Positions 1-12,224 of a stretch of DNA of 64,000 nucleotides are shown here, one piece after another (the first letter of the stretch is position 1; each line of letters opens with the position of its first letter). Made by a program: the position numbers and the translations under genes. This DNA comes from Megamerina dolium (lineage: Eukaryota > Arthropoda > Insecta > Diptera > Megamerinidae), in contig OY978529.1 in NCBI GenBank assembly GCA_963854835.1, forward strand, positions 33,786,055-33,850,054, in the 5' to 3' direction. The notes under the pieces are model-generated. The model made no database searches and was not told the origin of the DNA. It saw only the letters and a list, made by a program, of their open reading frames with translations.

Positions 1-299
1 TTTTTTTTGCGATATTTTATTTTTTAGCAATTCGTGTAACTATTACAAATATTTTTTTTCCACTTCCCTTGTTCACTAAAGTAGCAACACCTTCCAAAAA
101 TATTTAAAATATCATCGAGTAGAATTAAAAAACCTTTTTTGCTCCACACATAATTATTTATTGAAGCGATTGCAATACTACGATAGGATTTGTAGGGATT
201 AATTTATGTACGAGTATCTGTTAATTTTTGGAATGATATTCGTACTCTTTTGGTGGTAAAGGACGGGTTAATGTAAGAGGCTTAAATAAGAGCCGGTAA
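1..299. other. AT-rich sequence, nothing recognised
   Basis: No open frame, repeat or motif that I recognise. It contains T-runs and one copy of the octamer TACGAGTA near position 209, which recurs through the window. Confidence 0.6.
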
Positions 300-905
300 A
301 TGTTTTATGCAAATTTTTATGTTTAGATTTGTACCATAGCTCCATTCCACGTTAGTAGGGTTGTTTTGAAGTTGAGCCAGCCAGTGTTTGACATATACTC
401 ACAATTTTTCAGCAGGTTGAAATACCAAGCTTCGATTTAACTTTATAAAAGAATTAATTCCTAACTTTGAAGCCGTCTGTAGCACCCTCTTCGTTGTCTA
501 CTTTCGTTGGGTATTTTGATATTAAGTAACCAGATGCTTGATCAAAATCCACAATTTTTCAATGGGTTTGATGTCTGCGCTGAATTGACCTCATTATAAT
601 CTAAATTCTTAATTTTAAAGCCGTCTACACACAGCTCGTTCATGATCGTGGGGTCGTTTTGATGTTGAGTCGGCTGATGCTTGGCATATGCTAACAAATG
701 TTCAATAGGATTGAGATCCGCCCTTCTTGTTAGCAAAATGAAAATTTAAGTTTATAGTTTTGAAGCCGTCTGCGCTACAGCTCGTCCATTTTCGCAGTGT
801 TATTTTGATCTTCACTCAGCCGATATTTGACAAATTCCAAATTTTCGGTAAGGTTGAGATGCGATTGTTTTGTCGGTGTTGCAGCTCCATCCTCCTGAAA
901 CGTGA
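300..905 (-). repeat. Tandem repeat derived from a Tc1-like transposase C-terminus (degenerate)
   Basis: On the minus strand, four diverged units of roughly 125-165 bp follow one another. Each has a segment resembling the Tc1 signature around the third catalytic residue: DLNPIEHLLAYAKH (about 680-724), DIKPIEKLWILIKH (about 530-580), QPAEKLxVYVKH (about 385-420) and NLTENLEFVKY (about 830-865). Each is followed by a block ending in a phrase like DGFK or TASK. Upstream, near 880-905, TFQEDGAATP resembles the second catalytic Asp motif (FQQDNAP). In Tc1 transposases NPIE occurs once, so the repetition is unusual. Stops and frameshifts abound, so no protein is made. Similarity is by eye, and an unrelated tandem repeat is the alternative. 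Confidence 0.5.
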
Positions 906-1858
906 CTAGGCTTACTCATTCGCAAAATCTCGAAGTTATAACTGTAGGATATTGAGACACAGTTCGGTATTAATAATTTGACTTAATAGGATGAATGGGT
1001 CTTTAAGAAATCAAGTAAATTCCTTTAGGTTCTTTAAGAAACCAAGTAAATTCCAATCTCCCAAACAAAAATTTCGCAGTCAAAGAGAAGTAATATTGAG
1101 ATAGTGGAAAGAAAAGGGTAGATAGGGGGAGATATATAGAAAGGGGGTGAGATATTGACAGGGAGAGAGATGGGAAGAGAACGAGAGCGAGAAGCATATA
1201 ATACTCCATGGATATATCAAGTGATTGAGATCTTCTGAATATTTGAAATCGGTTTCCATAGACTAAAATTTGTTTTATTCGAAATTTTATCAAATTTAAA
1301 AATGCTAAAATCTAGCTAAAATAAAGTATTCCAGAAAAACGGCTAATTTAATATATTCTTTGACAAAAATTCGAAATTTATTAATTTAGCCAACAAAATC
1401 AAAAAATATCTTCCGAAAAGGTCTATTTTTCTTCATTCCAGAATTTCCAAAATCAGGAAGTCATTTAGAAAATATTTGAGTTCTTTAACGAACGACAGTT
1501 TAAATTTAGACTGTTAGAAATTGTCTAAAGACGGTTTCATGTTATTTTCGACCAATCTTACAACTTACACTAAGTCACTTCAAAGGTAATTTATTAATTC
1601 TATGATAGTTTTTTGTTGCTTCACCGTTCACCGTTCAAGTGATTTTATTTGATTGGCTTCAAGTGTATGTGTGCATACAGAAGTAGTATGTGTAATATGT
1701 CTAAGGGTGAATAAAGACAATATCCCCCACAGAGAACTTTATTAAATTACATGATTTTGACAATTCGCTGCTGTTGTTGTTGGTATTATTATTGCATTGT
1801 GCTCTGTCACTGGAAAATGTTGAAATCATATTTTTATATTTCGTCTTCTTATTCATAT

Positions 1859-1860
<2 letters not shown>

Positions 1861-1895
<35 letters not shown>
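1861..1895. repeat. (TG)n microsatellite
   Basis: Uninterrupted TG dinucleotide run of 35 bp. Confidence 0.97.
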
Positions 1896-1899
<4 letters not shown>

Positions 1900-2841
1900 A
1901 TTTGTTTGTTTTTCTTTTTACTTTCTGGTTGCTAGGAAATTTTCAAAATGCCATATTTGCAATATGTAGCATCCTTCTTCATCGTTCGCCCCCATGATTT
2001 GTTGGCATAGCATTTATTTACTAATTTCATTCTTACCCTAAAATAAGTAAATATGAACATGTACTCACTCGTACATACTATTCGTAAGAAGCAAATAAAA
2101 ATAAAAAATAAAGCTAAAATTTGTATTCCTTTGGGGCAGGTTTAAACAAATACGCTTCTTTAATGCTCAAGCGTTCTCTACTCCACATGACACACCCTGC
2201 AAATGTAATATGTAGGCATAATCATGCGAGTACAATAAAAAAAGTAAGCCTTCAAAATGGAAATACAAAAAAATGTGGTTATAATCAAGTTACAAGGATT
2301 CATTGCCTCACTGTTCGAAATGATTTACATACAAACAATTGCAGCAATTTATCATATCAGCGAAAAAAATTCCAAAAGATATGACTACAAATCAGGGATG
2401 TAATCGCATGTTGCTAACATACAGTAGTAGGTTAGAGGTGAATATAAATATTACCTATGTTTCAAGTAAGAGCATATGGTGATGATGGCATCAGAGTTGG
2501 GAAGGCGGTAGGTAAGGCATTTATTGAACAATTGAATGTAGTGAAGCTATAATAGCAATATCTAAGTGACAAATGAAATTACAGAATGTTTAAAATGGTG
2601 TTATCAAGTGCTTCTTCATCATCATCATCATCGTCATCTTGCTAATAATTATGTTAGAATAAGTAGGCAAGTTGATACTCATATAGACAATGATAATTTT
2701 AAATACATATTTCTAAAATGTGTAGGCATGTACAGTATTTACAAAAAAAAAATCTATTTGTTTCTTGTTTGGGTATTCGTGTTGTTATTTTTATCATAAA
2801 GCAATTAATTGGCTCGTGTTCTTCTTATCGATGAAAGCAAC

Positions 2842-2843
2842 CA

Positions 2844-2879
<36 letters not shown>
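2842..2879. repeat. (CAG)n microsatellite
   Basis: CAG/CAA trinucleotide tract, about 12 repeats with CAA interruptions. No long open frame surrounds it, so it is not evidently a coding polyglutamine. Confidence 0.95.
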
Positions 2880-3184
2880 TAATCACTAGCACTACATGTA
2901 CATAGATATAAATATATCTATAACGGTAATATATGTACTGTTAGTGCCATAATATATTTTATGTGTTCTTTCATATTGTTTGTTACCAATTTTGTGTACA
3001 TACATGCAATTTACTCGTACAAAAAGAAAGATGTTTGTTTTTCACTTTATTGATATTATTTTTACAAGCAAATATTTGGTAATACTTAAAGAAAATATGC
3101 ATAGGTATACTACATATAGTCTTGTATGTAAACATCTATGTACTTAAATTGTACATTCAAAATTTATCTATTTAGATATGGGTT

Positions 3185-4645
3185 ATATATACTACACCAA
3201 AGTCCCTTAAATGAATGGGGAAAATTTCTTGGCACCGAATTCTAGTTCTCATGGTCCAAAAATATTTTTTTCGTGAAAAACTACAAAATAAGACGTTTTA
3301 TCCCTATTGATGAAATTTCAGAACTCGATAACAACGCCAAAAGTGGGCTTCCATCACTTTTCTCATAATTTAATCATAAAATCTCGTCTCTAGAAGGATC
3401 AAATGTATAATAGACTACTATTTATATGCTGTTCTCGATATGTTTTTCGAAATATACCTATCCTTTAGCTGCCCTCTTAGTGGGGTTCCCCTACAAAATT
3501 AATGTACTCATTTGTTTCCACTGAGGGCAAGGGTACTAGAGATTTCCATTATTTTTTCCCCTCCAATATATCTCCCAAACATACTTACTCCATATCCCTT
3601 AAGGGGATTCTTATCTGGATTCCACTATAAAATTGAAGTATTAACAAAATTGACCCACACTCCTTAAAGGGTACCCCTAGAGAGGTGTGATCATGTGTGA
3701 GCAACTGCCATTAATTTTTGCTTTCCAATATTTCTCCCAAAAATAGTTACCATACAAAATGAGTTTTAAAACACCAGCAAATCGACAAATAACTCTAATT
3801 TCCCAAGAATTGTCTATAGGGGGATAAAATTTAACTCAAACCCCTATTATTTTTAAATTCCTAATATGTTTTCCGAACTAGCTTACCCTCTATTTTCATC
3901 CCTTAAGGGGGCTTCCATACAAGAAGAGCCTAAAAATTGACAAATATTTCCATAACAACTGAGAAATCACCTCTACGAGGGTGAAAGACAACTCTGATCC
4001 CATGTTTCACTTCAAAAATATTTCTTCTTTAACTACTTACGTTCCATTTCCACGTCTTAAGGGGACTTTCATACAAGAGCCACATAAAAATAGATAAATA
4101 TCTCCATGAGTTTTACTTTCTCATACACCATTAAGGGTGTTGACATACAAAATGCATGTAAAAGCACCTGAGGAACGACAGTAATCGCCTGTAGGGAGTT
4201 AATTTTTAACTCCGTCCACCATTACTTTTGTCTTCTCCACCCTTTAAGAGGGCTTTTATACAAAGAGCACAAAAATTGACACCTATCAGCATAGCTGCCC
4301 CAGAATTGCCTTTTGGAGGGTCCATCTGAGTTTTAACTAATTTTATATTTGCACAATTTTTCTCACACACACTCATCCTCCATCTCCATCTGCCATACAA
4401 AATTCATGTAAAAACCTTTATTAACCCATATTCACTCTTTAAGGGGAAACCCATACAAAATTAAAAAAAGGCACCTAAGAAGAATCTCATTCAATTGAAT
4501 GCAATTCAAATTTTGTATTGTAAAATTTTATTACTATTCGAAAATGTTCCCCTATAAAATGAAAGTAAAATCATCAAATTGCCCAGAAATCCCCTAGAGT
4601 AGTGAAATATTCGACTGATCCCTATTAATTTTTCTGCGCCAAAAA
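3185..4645 (+). repeat. Dispersed degenerate tandem repeat, array 1
   Basis: A run of diverged units, with key phrases recurring every 60-160 bp. Recurring phrases, in order within a unit, are CCATTAATTTTT; a C/T-rich stretch; a 'cttactc..atctc' block; the near-palindrome CCCTTAAGGGG; CCATACAAAATT; a 'aaaacacc..aaatcgacaaata' block; and 'gaatcgcctctaggg' followed by ATGTATGACC. CCCTTAAGGGG-like cores occur near 3596, 3900, 4055, 4240 and 4435. There is no coding potential and no terminal repeats are seen. The same phrases recur at seven other places in the window. Confidence 0.75.
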
Positions 4646-4796
4646 AACCGCAGGTCAAAATATGGAATTTCTTTTTGCTTCCTTACGAAAAATGAAAATT
4701 TATTGTATGTTTATCAAATTTCTTATGAAAATTTATTGAATGAAATTTTCAATTATTTGCGAACCATTCAGATGTCAGATGATTCTATATGTACGA

Positions 4797-4950
4797 GGGT
4801 GGATGCCGTAGTTTAGTGGTTAGTAGTTTGGCCTTCTGATCCGTAGGTCATGGGTTTGCTCCGTGGCTGAAGCGGCAACATTACAATCGAAAATGATTTC
4901 CTTTCAACGATGCCCACCTGTCGGAATTAGGAATTGTGACAAAGCTCAGA
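4797..4950 (+). mobile_element. tRNA-derived SINE, 5' part (copy A)
   Basis: The head resembles a tRNA gene: an A-box-like TAGTTTAGTGG at 4809-4819 and a B-box-like GGGTTTGCTCC at 4852-4862, spaced as in tRNAs. The body that follows (tgaagcgg..., 'tcgaaaatgattt', 'gatgcccacctg') matches the two minus-strand copies at 10.5 and 26.4 kb. The 3' part seen in those copies is not clear here, so this copy is truncated or diverged. It lies just past the end of array 1. Confidence 0.7.
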
Positions 4951-5226
4951 AAAAGTGATGTCGCAAGGTTGGAACAAAATATGGAGGAATTAGCAGCATT
5001 TTTCCCGATATTCATATAATTCTGAAATGTGAAAATAAAATGGTTAAGTTTCTAGTTCGAAAATGGGTTCACTCGCTTTCATTTTGTGTATATCATCAGC
5101 CCATGTTCGCGGTTCTTGGAATTACGAAGATGGACTCCAAATTTATATCACCGTCTAATGAACCAATAAGTGGGCGAGTCAAAGTGAGTAATTCGGTGCT
5201 TCCAAAACCTGTTTCAATATAATTTA

Positions 5227-6407
5227 TTAGATCTATAACTTAATTCGTGCGGTTTGCTAAGAGATGGCGTAACTTGATTATTATTCCATCGTTCCAATAT
5301 ACCGAACATGCGTTGGAAAGCTACTGTCATTGTGCGTCTTTTTCAGAATACTATGTAGTTCATTTGAAGCGTAAACAACAATAATTTATTTTTTTTTTTT
5401 CACTCAAATATGTCGAACTTTGTGCCTGAAAGAGTGTTTTTGCGGGGAGTTCTTCTTCATTACTTTATTATGAAGAAAACCGCTGCCGAAAGTCATCGTA
5501 TTTTGGTGAAAGTTTATGGTGAACATGCTCTAGCTGAGCGAACGTGCCAAATGTGGTTTGCACACAAGGAGAGCTTGCAGAATCTTTGGGAGTCACTCAA
5601 GCAGCCATTTCAAAACGTTTAAAAGCAGCCGGATACATTCTAAAGCAAGGAAATTGGGTGCCACATGAACTGAAGCCAAGAGACGTTGAAAGGCGATTTT
5701 GCATATCCAAAATGCTGCTGAACGCCACAAAAAGAAGTCATTTTTGCATCGGATTGTTACTGGTGATGAAAAATTGATTCATTATGACAACCCGAAGCGC
5801 AAAAAATTATATGTGAAACCCGGCCAACCAGCCAAATCAACAGCAAAGCCGAATATCCATGGCGCGAAGGTAATGCTCTGTATTTGGTGGAATCAGAAGG
5901 GTGTGCTGCATTATGAGCCGCTAAAATCGGTTGAAACCATCAATGGAGAACGCTACCGAATACAATTAATCCGTTTGAAGAGAGCATTAGCCGAAAAACG
6001 CCGGGAATATGCGACCAGACATGAGTCCATAATTTTCCATCATGACAACGCTCGGCCTCATGTTGCAACAGCGGTCAAAATCTATTTGGAAAACAGCGGC
6101 TGGGAAGTTTTGGCTCATCCGCCTTATAGCCCGACTACCATTTATTCCGATCGATGCAGAACGCCCTCACTGGAATAAGGTTCACATCAGAATAGTGTAT
6201 TAAAAATTGGCTTGATTCATTCTTGGCTGCCAAGCCGGCGCAGCTCTTTTGGGATGGAATCCACAAATTGCCAGAAAGATGGGAAAAAGTCATAGCTTCA
6301 GATGGACAATACTTTCAATAATCCCATTGTACATTGTTCAATTTTTTGCTTAAATAAACGTACAAATTTGGGGAAAAAATACCGCACGAATTAAGTTGCA
6401 GATCCAA
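5227..6407 (+). mobile_element. Mariner transposon with both terminal inverted repeats
   Basis: The inverted ends, 27 bp each, lie at 5227-5253 and 6381-6407. They differ at only two positions and are flanked by TA at 5225-5226 and 6408-6409, the mariner target duplication. Element length is 1,181 bp; full mariners are about 1.3 kb, and the shortfall matches internal deletions in the transposase. No second copy with these ends occurs in the window, although a relic at 59 kb encodes a similar N-terminus. Confidence 0.93.
5410..6321 (+). pseudogene. Mariner transposase (DD34D), inactivated by deletions
   Basis: Encodes a mariner-family DNA transposase, normally about 345 residues with an N-terminal helix-turn-helix region and a C-terminal DD34D catalytic domain. 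The start ATG at 5410 gives MSNFVPERVF. The frame then breaks near 5565, where about 40 codons of the DNA-binding region are missing before GELAESLGVTQAAISKRLKA. The WVPHELKPRDVERRF linker is present. The catalytic motifs VTGDEKLIHYDN (first Asp) and HHDNARPHVA (second Asp) are intact. After HPPYSP a deletion of roughly 13 bp removes the residues normally found before the third Asp and shifts the frame; the third Asp survives in the new frame as DYHLFRSMQN. The C-terminus LPERWEKV..ASDGQYF and a stop follow. It cannot make active enzyme. Confidence 0.92.
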
Positions 6408-9400
6408 TAAAATTCAGTTCAACGTCGAGAAGTTAGTTTTCAAGCATTATATAACTGTTTATTCGCCTTCTAATGGTTGAAAGTTTTACCCTTTACAACA
6501 CATAAAATTTCAGAATCATTTGCGATCCAACAAATGTGCGTCATATCTAAAGGATTAATCAAAGATTTCATAGTATGGGATTAGTTTCAATCTCTACCCC
6601 AGAGAGCAAATAAGAAAAAGATTTAAGAAGATTTTTCATTAGTCCTGTATTTGCATATATGTACACATATTTGTTCGATTTAAAATTGTAGAAAAAAAAA
6701 ATTGCTTATATTCCTCTGTGAATTGTGTAAGCGAAAAATCAATCATGCGTGAAAATAATTGGGCTTAATCTTCAATTAATTTTCAATATTATTGCAGATA
6801 TTCTTATTAGCTTATATCCAAATCCCATGAGACTCGAGTTGCGTGTTTACTCAGGCAATAAAGATTGCTCTATGTATATGACTACATGCGTACGTTTATA
6901 ACGAAAATTACATATGAATTGGCAAAGGTGATAAATTGTGGTTGCAAATGGTTTTTGAAAGTAAATATAAATTTCGAAAAATAACAGAAACGTTAGGAGA
7001 AAGATTTAGAATAGTGTAGGTATACAATATTCCAGCCACTTTTTATATCGTGCTTATAATGGTGTATTGATTCATATAATATAATATAATTTAATAATAT
7101 CATATACTGGAAATCTTTACGAAAAGTGATAATCACAATTCAATTTTGTTTTTATGAAAATTATTGTGAATCACACGGAAGGAAAAATACCAAGATAGTT
7201 ATCCATTGATTATTCTATTGTATTGACGTCTTTTTTTTTTTTTTGCTTTGTTTTGAATTTATTTTTGTTTTCTAAATAAATATTGTTTATAGAAATGTAT
7301 ATTTATAGTTTTGAAAGCATAATATTTTGTTTTTATCTTGCCACTTACCCACTATACCTGCGTCATCAAAATTCTGCAAATATCTATGCAAAAAGGGACT
7401 GCATCGGAAAAAATATCCAGTTCGCGGAAAAATTCGAATTTCCACGTTTTGGCACAAAAATGTCGTATCAATAGTCACGTATTGTTATTTTATGTGTTAT
7501 GTTTCGTAAATCTTAGAACATAAATTGTTTCATGCAGAAAATACAATAATTTTGGAATTTTTGAAAGAACCTTATTGATATCTTTTAGTATATTCTGTTT
7601 TAAATATCGCAATAAAACTATTATGATTTAATTTTTAAACATAAAAACATCACTACAACAAGTTTCAAAATAATAGAATTCAAAACAGACATATTTCCTA
7701 TACCAATTTGCCGATTTCTATTCTATTATTTTGATCAAAAAATACGATTCTCAAAGTTCTGAAATGATACATTGATAAATGTGATACCTAACATAAAAAA
7801 TTGAGTATTGTTTTAAAAAATGAATATTTTGCATGGGGACGAAGCTTTTTTTTATGAACAGAATAATTTTATATTCTGTCTGCAGTCCATTGTGATAAAA
7901 ATATTCGATTACCAACTTTCTAGAATTCATCAAAAATTACATATTTTAAAGTTGTTATATTATCCATTGCCTAATAATGGTAGCTTCCAAGCAAATTTGT
8001 AAAGTTTTTTTCCTTTTAAAAGATAGTATTTCAGTCTACAAATAACTGTTACACTTTTTATTGAGTCAAATGAGGTTTGGAGCAAAAATTTGGCTGTACT
8101 AAATTAGTATCGAATAAATTAATGCCGAAAATTTATCGCAATAATATCGAAATTTTATTTAAACGGAGAAAAATTTTATATGATTGTAAAAATGAATGTG
8201 GAAACATTCTTGTTCGACATTTTTTTTTTGCAATAATGTCGAACAATTCTATTTCTGGCAATCGAACAAGATGAGCCAATGGACAATATTTGTCACAGCC
8301 AGTCAGCTTAGCACGAGAATGAAATGAAGAATATATACAGATCTTACTTTAAGATGGGGTGCGTCAATATGAGGAATATTGCTCTATTCATAAAAAAGCT
8401 CGCTAATTCTATCAAGAGGGGGAAGCTTAGGTAAATTTCGACATTGTTGTAGCACGATATCACAAAGCGCATATGTCCATCTAAATTAACCTTAATGTCA
8501 TTTTTGTGATGGTTTATTTTTCTCAACACAGTCCTCATACGAGTACACGTATTTCCTAAAATCACTGTCTTGAGTAAACATAAATAGTAAGAAATAAATA
8601 AATAAAATTATCATTAGAGATTAATAGAATTTTATGATCATTATCATCGTTCAGTATTGCGATTGTTTAATTGCGTTTTATTACCAATACGATTTGTGAT
8701 ACTTCCTTGAGTCGAATCGAAAAAAATAAAGCATTGTAGCAAAGTAAATAGATTCTAGGAAAAATAACACCTTCATAAGTACAATATTTTAGATAATTTA
8801 TTATAAAAGTTAAAATATTTGTGTGGCCTTCAAAAAGTTCCGTTGGGGTTTCACTACCTCTTACAAAAAGTTATAATCGTTTGGTATACTACTCGTAATT
8901 TAGGGTCTGTAAATTTCCATTTAATAGCTACTTGGTAGAGCTAAGTATTATATGATATACTCGTATATGTTGTTTATATTAAATATTATACTATATAGCA
9001 ATAAGACATGAATATTTATCACTAAAAACTTTTCAATTTCAACATTGATAAAAGTTGGCGTACATTTATGTACGAGTATGGGCACTCAAATGTTGTATTA
9101 TCGTATGCTCGAGTTTATTATAAGAATTTGATGTTCTGTGATTGAGTTGTTTGACTTCGATTCGAAATGGAGACATTTTCAATTGCTGTGCAAAGAAAAG
9201 ATTGGATAGAGATTGTCATCGGCAGAGGGTTTTTTGTTTTGTACAATGCCGCCCCACTCGACACGTGATATGTGAATATGTGAAACCACTTCAATATGCT
9301 TTCGATATGTGTTTATTTAATTTTACGATAATTTTATTTTAAACCCATTTTGAAGTACAATACACTTATTGATAATACCATATACTCGTATATTGTTATT

Positions 9401-9974
9401 GTTATTTATTTTGTATGATATAAATATCGAGAATAGAAAATACAGGTCACAACTAGTAGCACCGTTCAAAATATTCAACGTTGATAAATATTGTTGATGA
9501 GTTTTCAATAGGACAACGTCAAAGAGTCTAACAAAACTAAACAAGTAAGTAGCTGGTGTTCGTTGAAGCATTAATTTTTTTCTTTCTTTTTTATGTACTA
9601 TAGTTTTTCTATTTGCTAATCGGACTCATCGGACTCATAGATAATACAACGAATTGTTGGTTGAATGTTTTGCGCGTAAGCCAATTAATCAATATGAACA
9701 ATTAAACTGGCTTATAGCATATCATAGTATTGAATTTAATTGATTGTGCCAATATCAAGTGTATGTGAATCGATTTATATACGCATTGTCAACTTCCATG
9801 AATTGAGCAATTTAAAATGATCTATAATTTGTTTTAAACTCAAATTTAATTATCGCAATTAAATATTGCCTATTTGGGTAATACATATAAAAAGTATTAC
9901 TTTCAGTTTCCCAATCTCATCCACTATGTCTCGTCAACCTTAGGATCTATATCAAATTACAGTATGAAAACTCT
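6408..9974. other. AT-rich spacer, no gene seen
   Basis: About 3.5 kb of AT-rich DNA. The frames present are 60-80 codons, lack any motif and overlap each other on both strands. I see no terminal repeats or tandem structure beyond poly-T at about 7230-7245 and scattered TACGAGTA octamers (8538, 8890, 8958, 9071, 9383). 'atcggactc' is directly duplicated near 9620. Confidence 0.55.
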
Positions 9975-10460
9975 TCTCGTTTTCGTGTCCAGGGATGGTT
10001 AGCAGGGGTCAAATGTATGGCCGCCCCAATTTATTTTCACTTCTTCAAAATTTTCAGAAAAATAAATACCACACATAATATCCCACCATTCGCTCCTTGA
10101 AAGCGCCCCTAGAGGCGTCAAATGTATGGCCGCCCCAATTAAATTTCTCTCCTCAACTTTTTTCCGCAACCTACTTACCATATATTTTTACCCCTTAGAG
10201 TGGCTTCTTTGAAAAATTTATGTTTTATCAAATTCACAGCCTTCGCTTCCTGGGGTCACCTCTAGAGGAGTCTAATGTATGACCGTCCCCTTTTAATTTT
10301 CTCCCTCAAGCATTTTACCGAACATTACGTACCTCCAACCTCTATCCCTTAGGGGAAATATCTTACAAAACTGATGTCATTATATAATATCTATAGAAAA
10401 TGAGCTTATAAACACCAGAAAATCGACAAATATCTCTCTAGCTGCCCACGAATCGTCTCT
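9975..10460 (+). repeat. Dispersed degenerate tandem repeat, array 2 (left part)
   Basis: The phrase TCAAATGTATGGCCGCCCCAA occurs twice, near 10007 and 10112, and a third variant occurs near 10269. These are joined by 'cctctagagg', CCCTTAGGGG and 'aaatcgacaaatatc', all shared with array 1. The array is interrupted at 10461 by a SINE and resumes at 10799. Confidence 0.75.
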
Positions 10461-10798
10461 GTAAAAATATGTGGCACGTATAAGCCCCAAGGGGCTCTTT
10501 GGCCGAGCTTCTCTTCCAGTACTGTTGTCCGTGTTAAATTTTGGACAGTATTAGAAGGGACCTACTTAATTTAGCTGGTTCCGAATGACAGAATCCTTTT
10601 CGATTCTTTTCGAAGATTTGAGAAGCCATGGTAAATTTTACTGCCGAAAAAATTGTCAATTGCTTGCCGCCAGGTGGGCACCGTTCGAAAAAAAAATCTT
10701 TTCGATATTAAATTTATGCTTCAGCCGGGGATTGAACCCACGACCTGCAGATCTGAAGACCTGCCCACTGAAGACCACTGCGCTGCGGCACCCACAAG
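10461..10798 (-). mobile_element. tRNA-derived SINE (copy B) with target-site duplication
   Basis: Minus-strand SINE of 338 bp. The tRNA-like head lies at the right: an A-box-like element at 10775-10785 and a B box (GGTTCAATCC on the minus strand) at 10729-10738. The body runs left to an A/T-rich tail ending near 10461. An 11-bp direct repeat, GAATCGTCTCT, flanks it at 10450-10460 and 10799-10809, as expected for retroposition. It interrupts one unit of the dispersed tandem repeat, so it is the younger of the two. It should use the machinery of a partner LINE, which I cannot identify from tail similarity. Confidence 0.85.
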
Positions 10799-10935
10799 GA
10801 ATCGTCTCTAGGGGAATAAAATGTAACTTCGACCTCCATTATATTTCCTTCCTACATACATACCTACCTATCTATACCTCTTCAAGGGGCTGCCATTGAA
10901 AACAAAGAAATCGAATTTGAGGTTAAAAACGAAAA
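10799..10935 (+). repeat. Dispersed degenerate tandem repeat, array 2 (right part)
   Basis: Continues the unit broken by the SINE: 'gaatcgtctctagggg', 'aaaatgtaac', 'ctccatta', then a 'cttcaaggggctgccatt' core. Confidence 0.7.
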
Positions 10936-12224
10936 AAATCGTATCGTATGGCCGTGCAGATCAAATTTCTTTCTAACCTCAAAAAAGTTGAAAAATACAG
11001 ACGAACTTCAATGCTTCTTGAGATTAGAGTCTTTCTTGCTAGGGATGCTATGATTTATTGAAATAAAAATCTCTCGACGTAGTCTATCTATATTTTTGTA
11101 TTAATACAAATAGCAAATAGCAAATGTTGATGATTTACAAGTTCATACTGATTGAAAAAGCAAATAATAAACAACAACAACAACAACAGCAGGGACAAAT
11201 TAGTAAACAAGTCAAACCAAAGCATATCAAAACAACAATTGTACAAACAGCAAAAACCAACAAACAATTACAAAGAAAAGAAAGCCTTTTAGCAAATACT
11301 ATATGCATACATATATAGAAATAGACAGACACACTAATGTACACTTTGAACAAAAAGAAAAAAAAAAAAAAAAAAAAAATTAAAAGAGTACAAAAAATAA
11401 CAGACAAAAGCAAAATTTAAAAGTCGAGTTGAGCCACATGTTAAGACCACCTGTTTAAATCTGTTAAACTAAACTAAACAACAACAACACCAACAAAAGG
11501 ACAAAAGACACAGCCAAGCGGAAAATAATCAAAAGACTACAAGTACGATACTGGGTACGATGAAACGATAGCAGCAAGAACAATACGTAATAATATGAGA
11601 ATCAAAGGCAATGTAAAAAGGGGGTGTAGAAAAAGCATTTATACAATTTTTGCAAATATATGTAGTTGATATAGATGAGTATACATACATAGATGGGATG
11701 ATTTGGTTGATGGTAAATGGATGCATGGATGCATCACCATCATCATTAGTTCTTCGAAAGAAGTTAAAAACATTATTAAACAATAAACAAAAAGAAGGAT
11801 GTGTAGTCAATTAAGAGCATGTGTATGTAGCTATAATAATGCCTCTTATATACTAAACTTGCTTCGTGAAAAATATTGTTTTCATAGGAGTATGTATGAT
11901 AAAAAAAAAGCTAAGTAAAAACAAAACAAAAAATTGTAAAATCCTTTGTTTATTTATCTTATTTACATTAACATACTCCTTCCTTGTATTTGTAGGCAGG
12001 CTACTTGGCTGGCTGACTTGTACTAACACACTTTATTAACCTAAAATTGAAAGAGCCTCAATGTATAGAGACCGAAAGTAAAAATGACTGCAAGACGAAG
12101 GATTTTATTTTACTGGAAAGCACGATCGAGCCTATTTTATTATGTTTTCAACTTTAATAGTACTCATTTCATTAATCTAGCCTATTTACTTTCGCCAGGG
12201 CTCTTGGTTTGTTCACCTTAAGAG
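10936..12224. other. AT-rich spacer with CAA and poly-A tracts, no gene seen
   Basis: No recognisable coding sequence. (CAA)n lies near 11174-11190 and a poly-A run near 11359-11379. The open frames across these tracts are low-complexity. Confidence 0.55.

Larger units (their letters stand above)
906..3184. other. AT-rich spacer with microsatellites, no gene seen
   Basis: No coding sequence is recognised; the short frames here are low-complexity. A 24-bp segment is directly repeated at about 1000-1023 and 1030-1054. GA-rich sequence lies at about 1105-1195, and (GT)n and (CAG)n tracts lie at 1861 and 2842. Confidence 0.6.

Noticed and set aside
3185..4645. CRISPR-like array
   Set aside because: Units are diverged and contiguous without constant repeats and unique spacers, and the context is eukaryotic.
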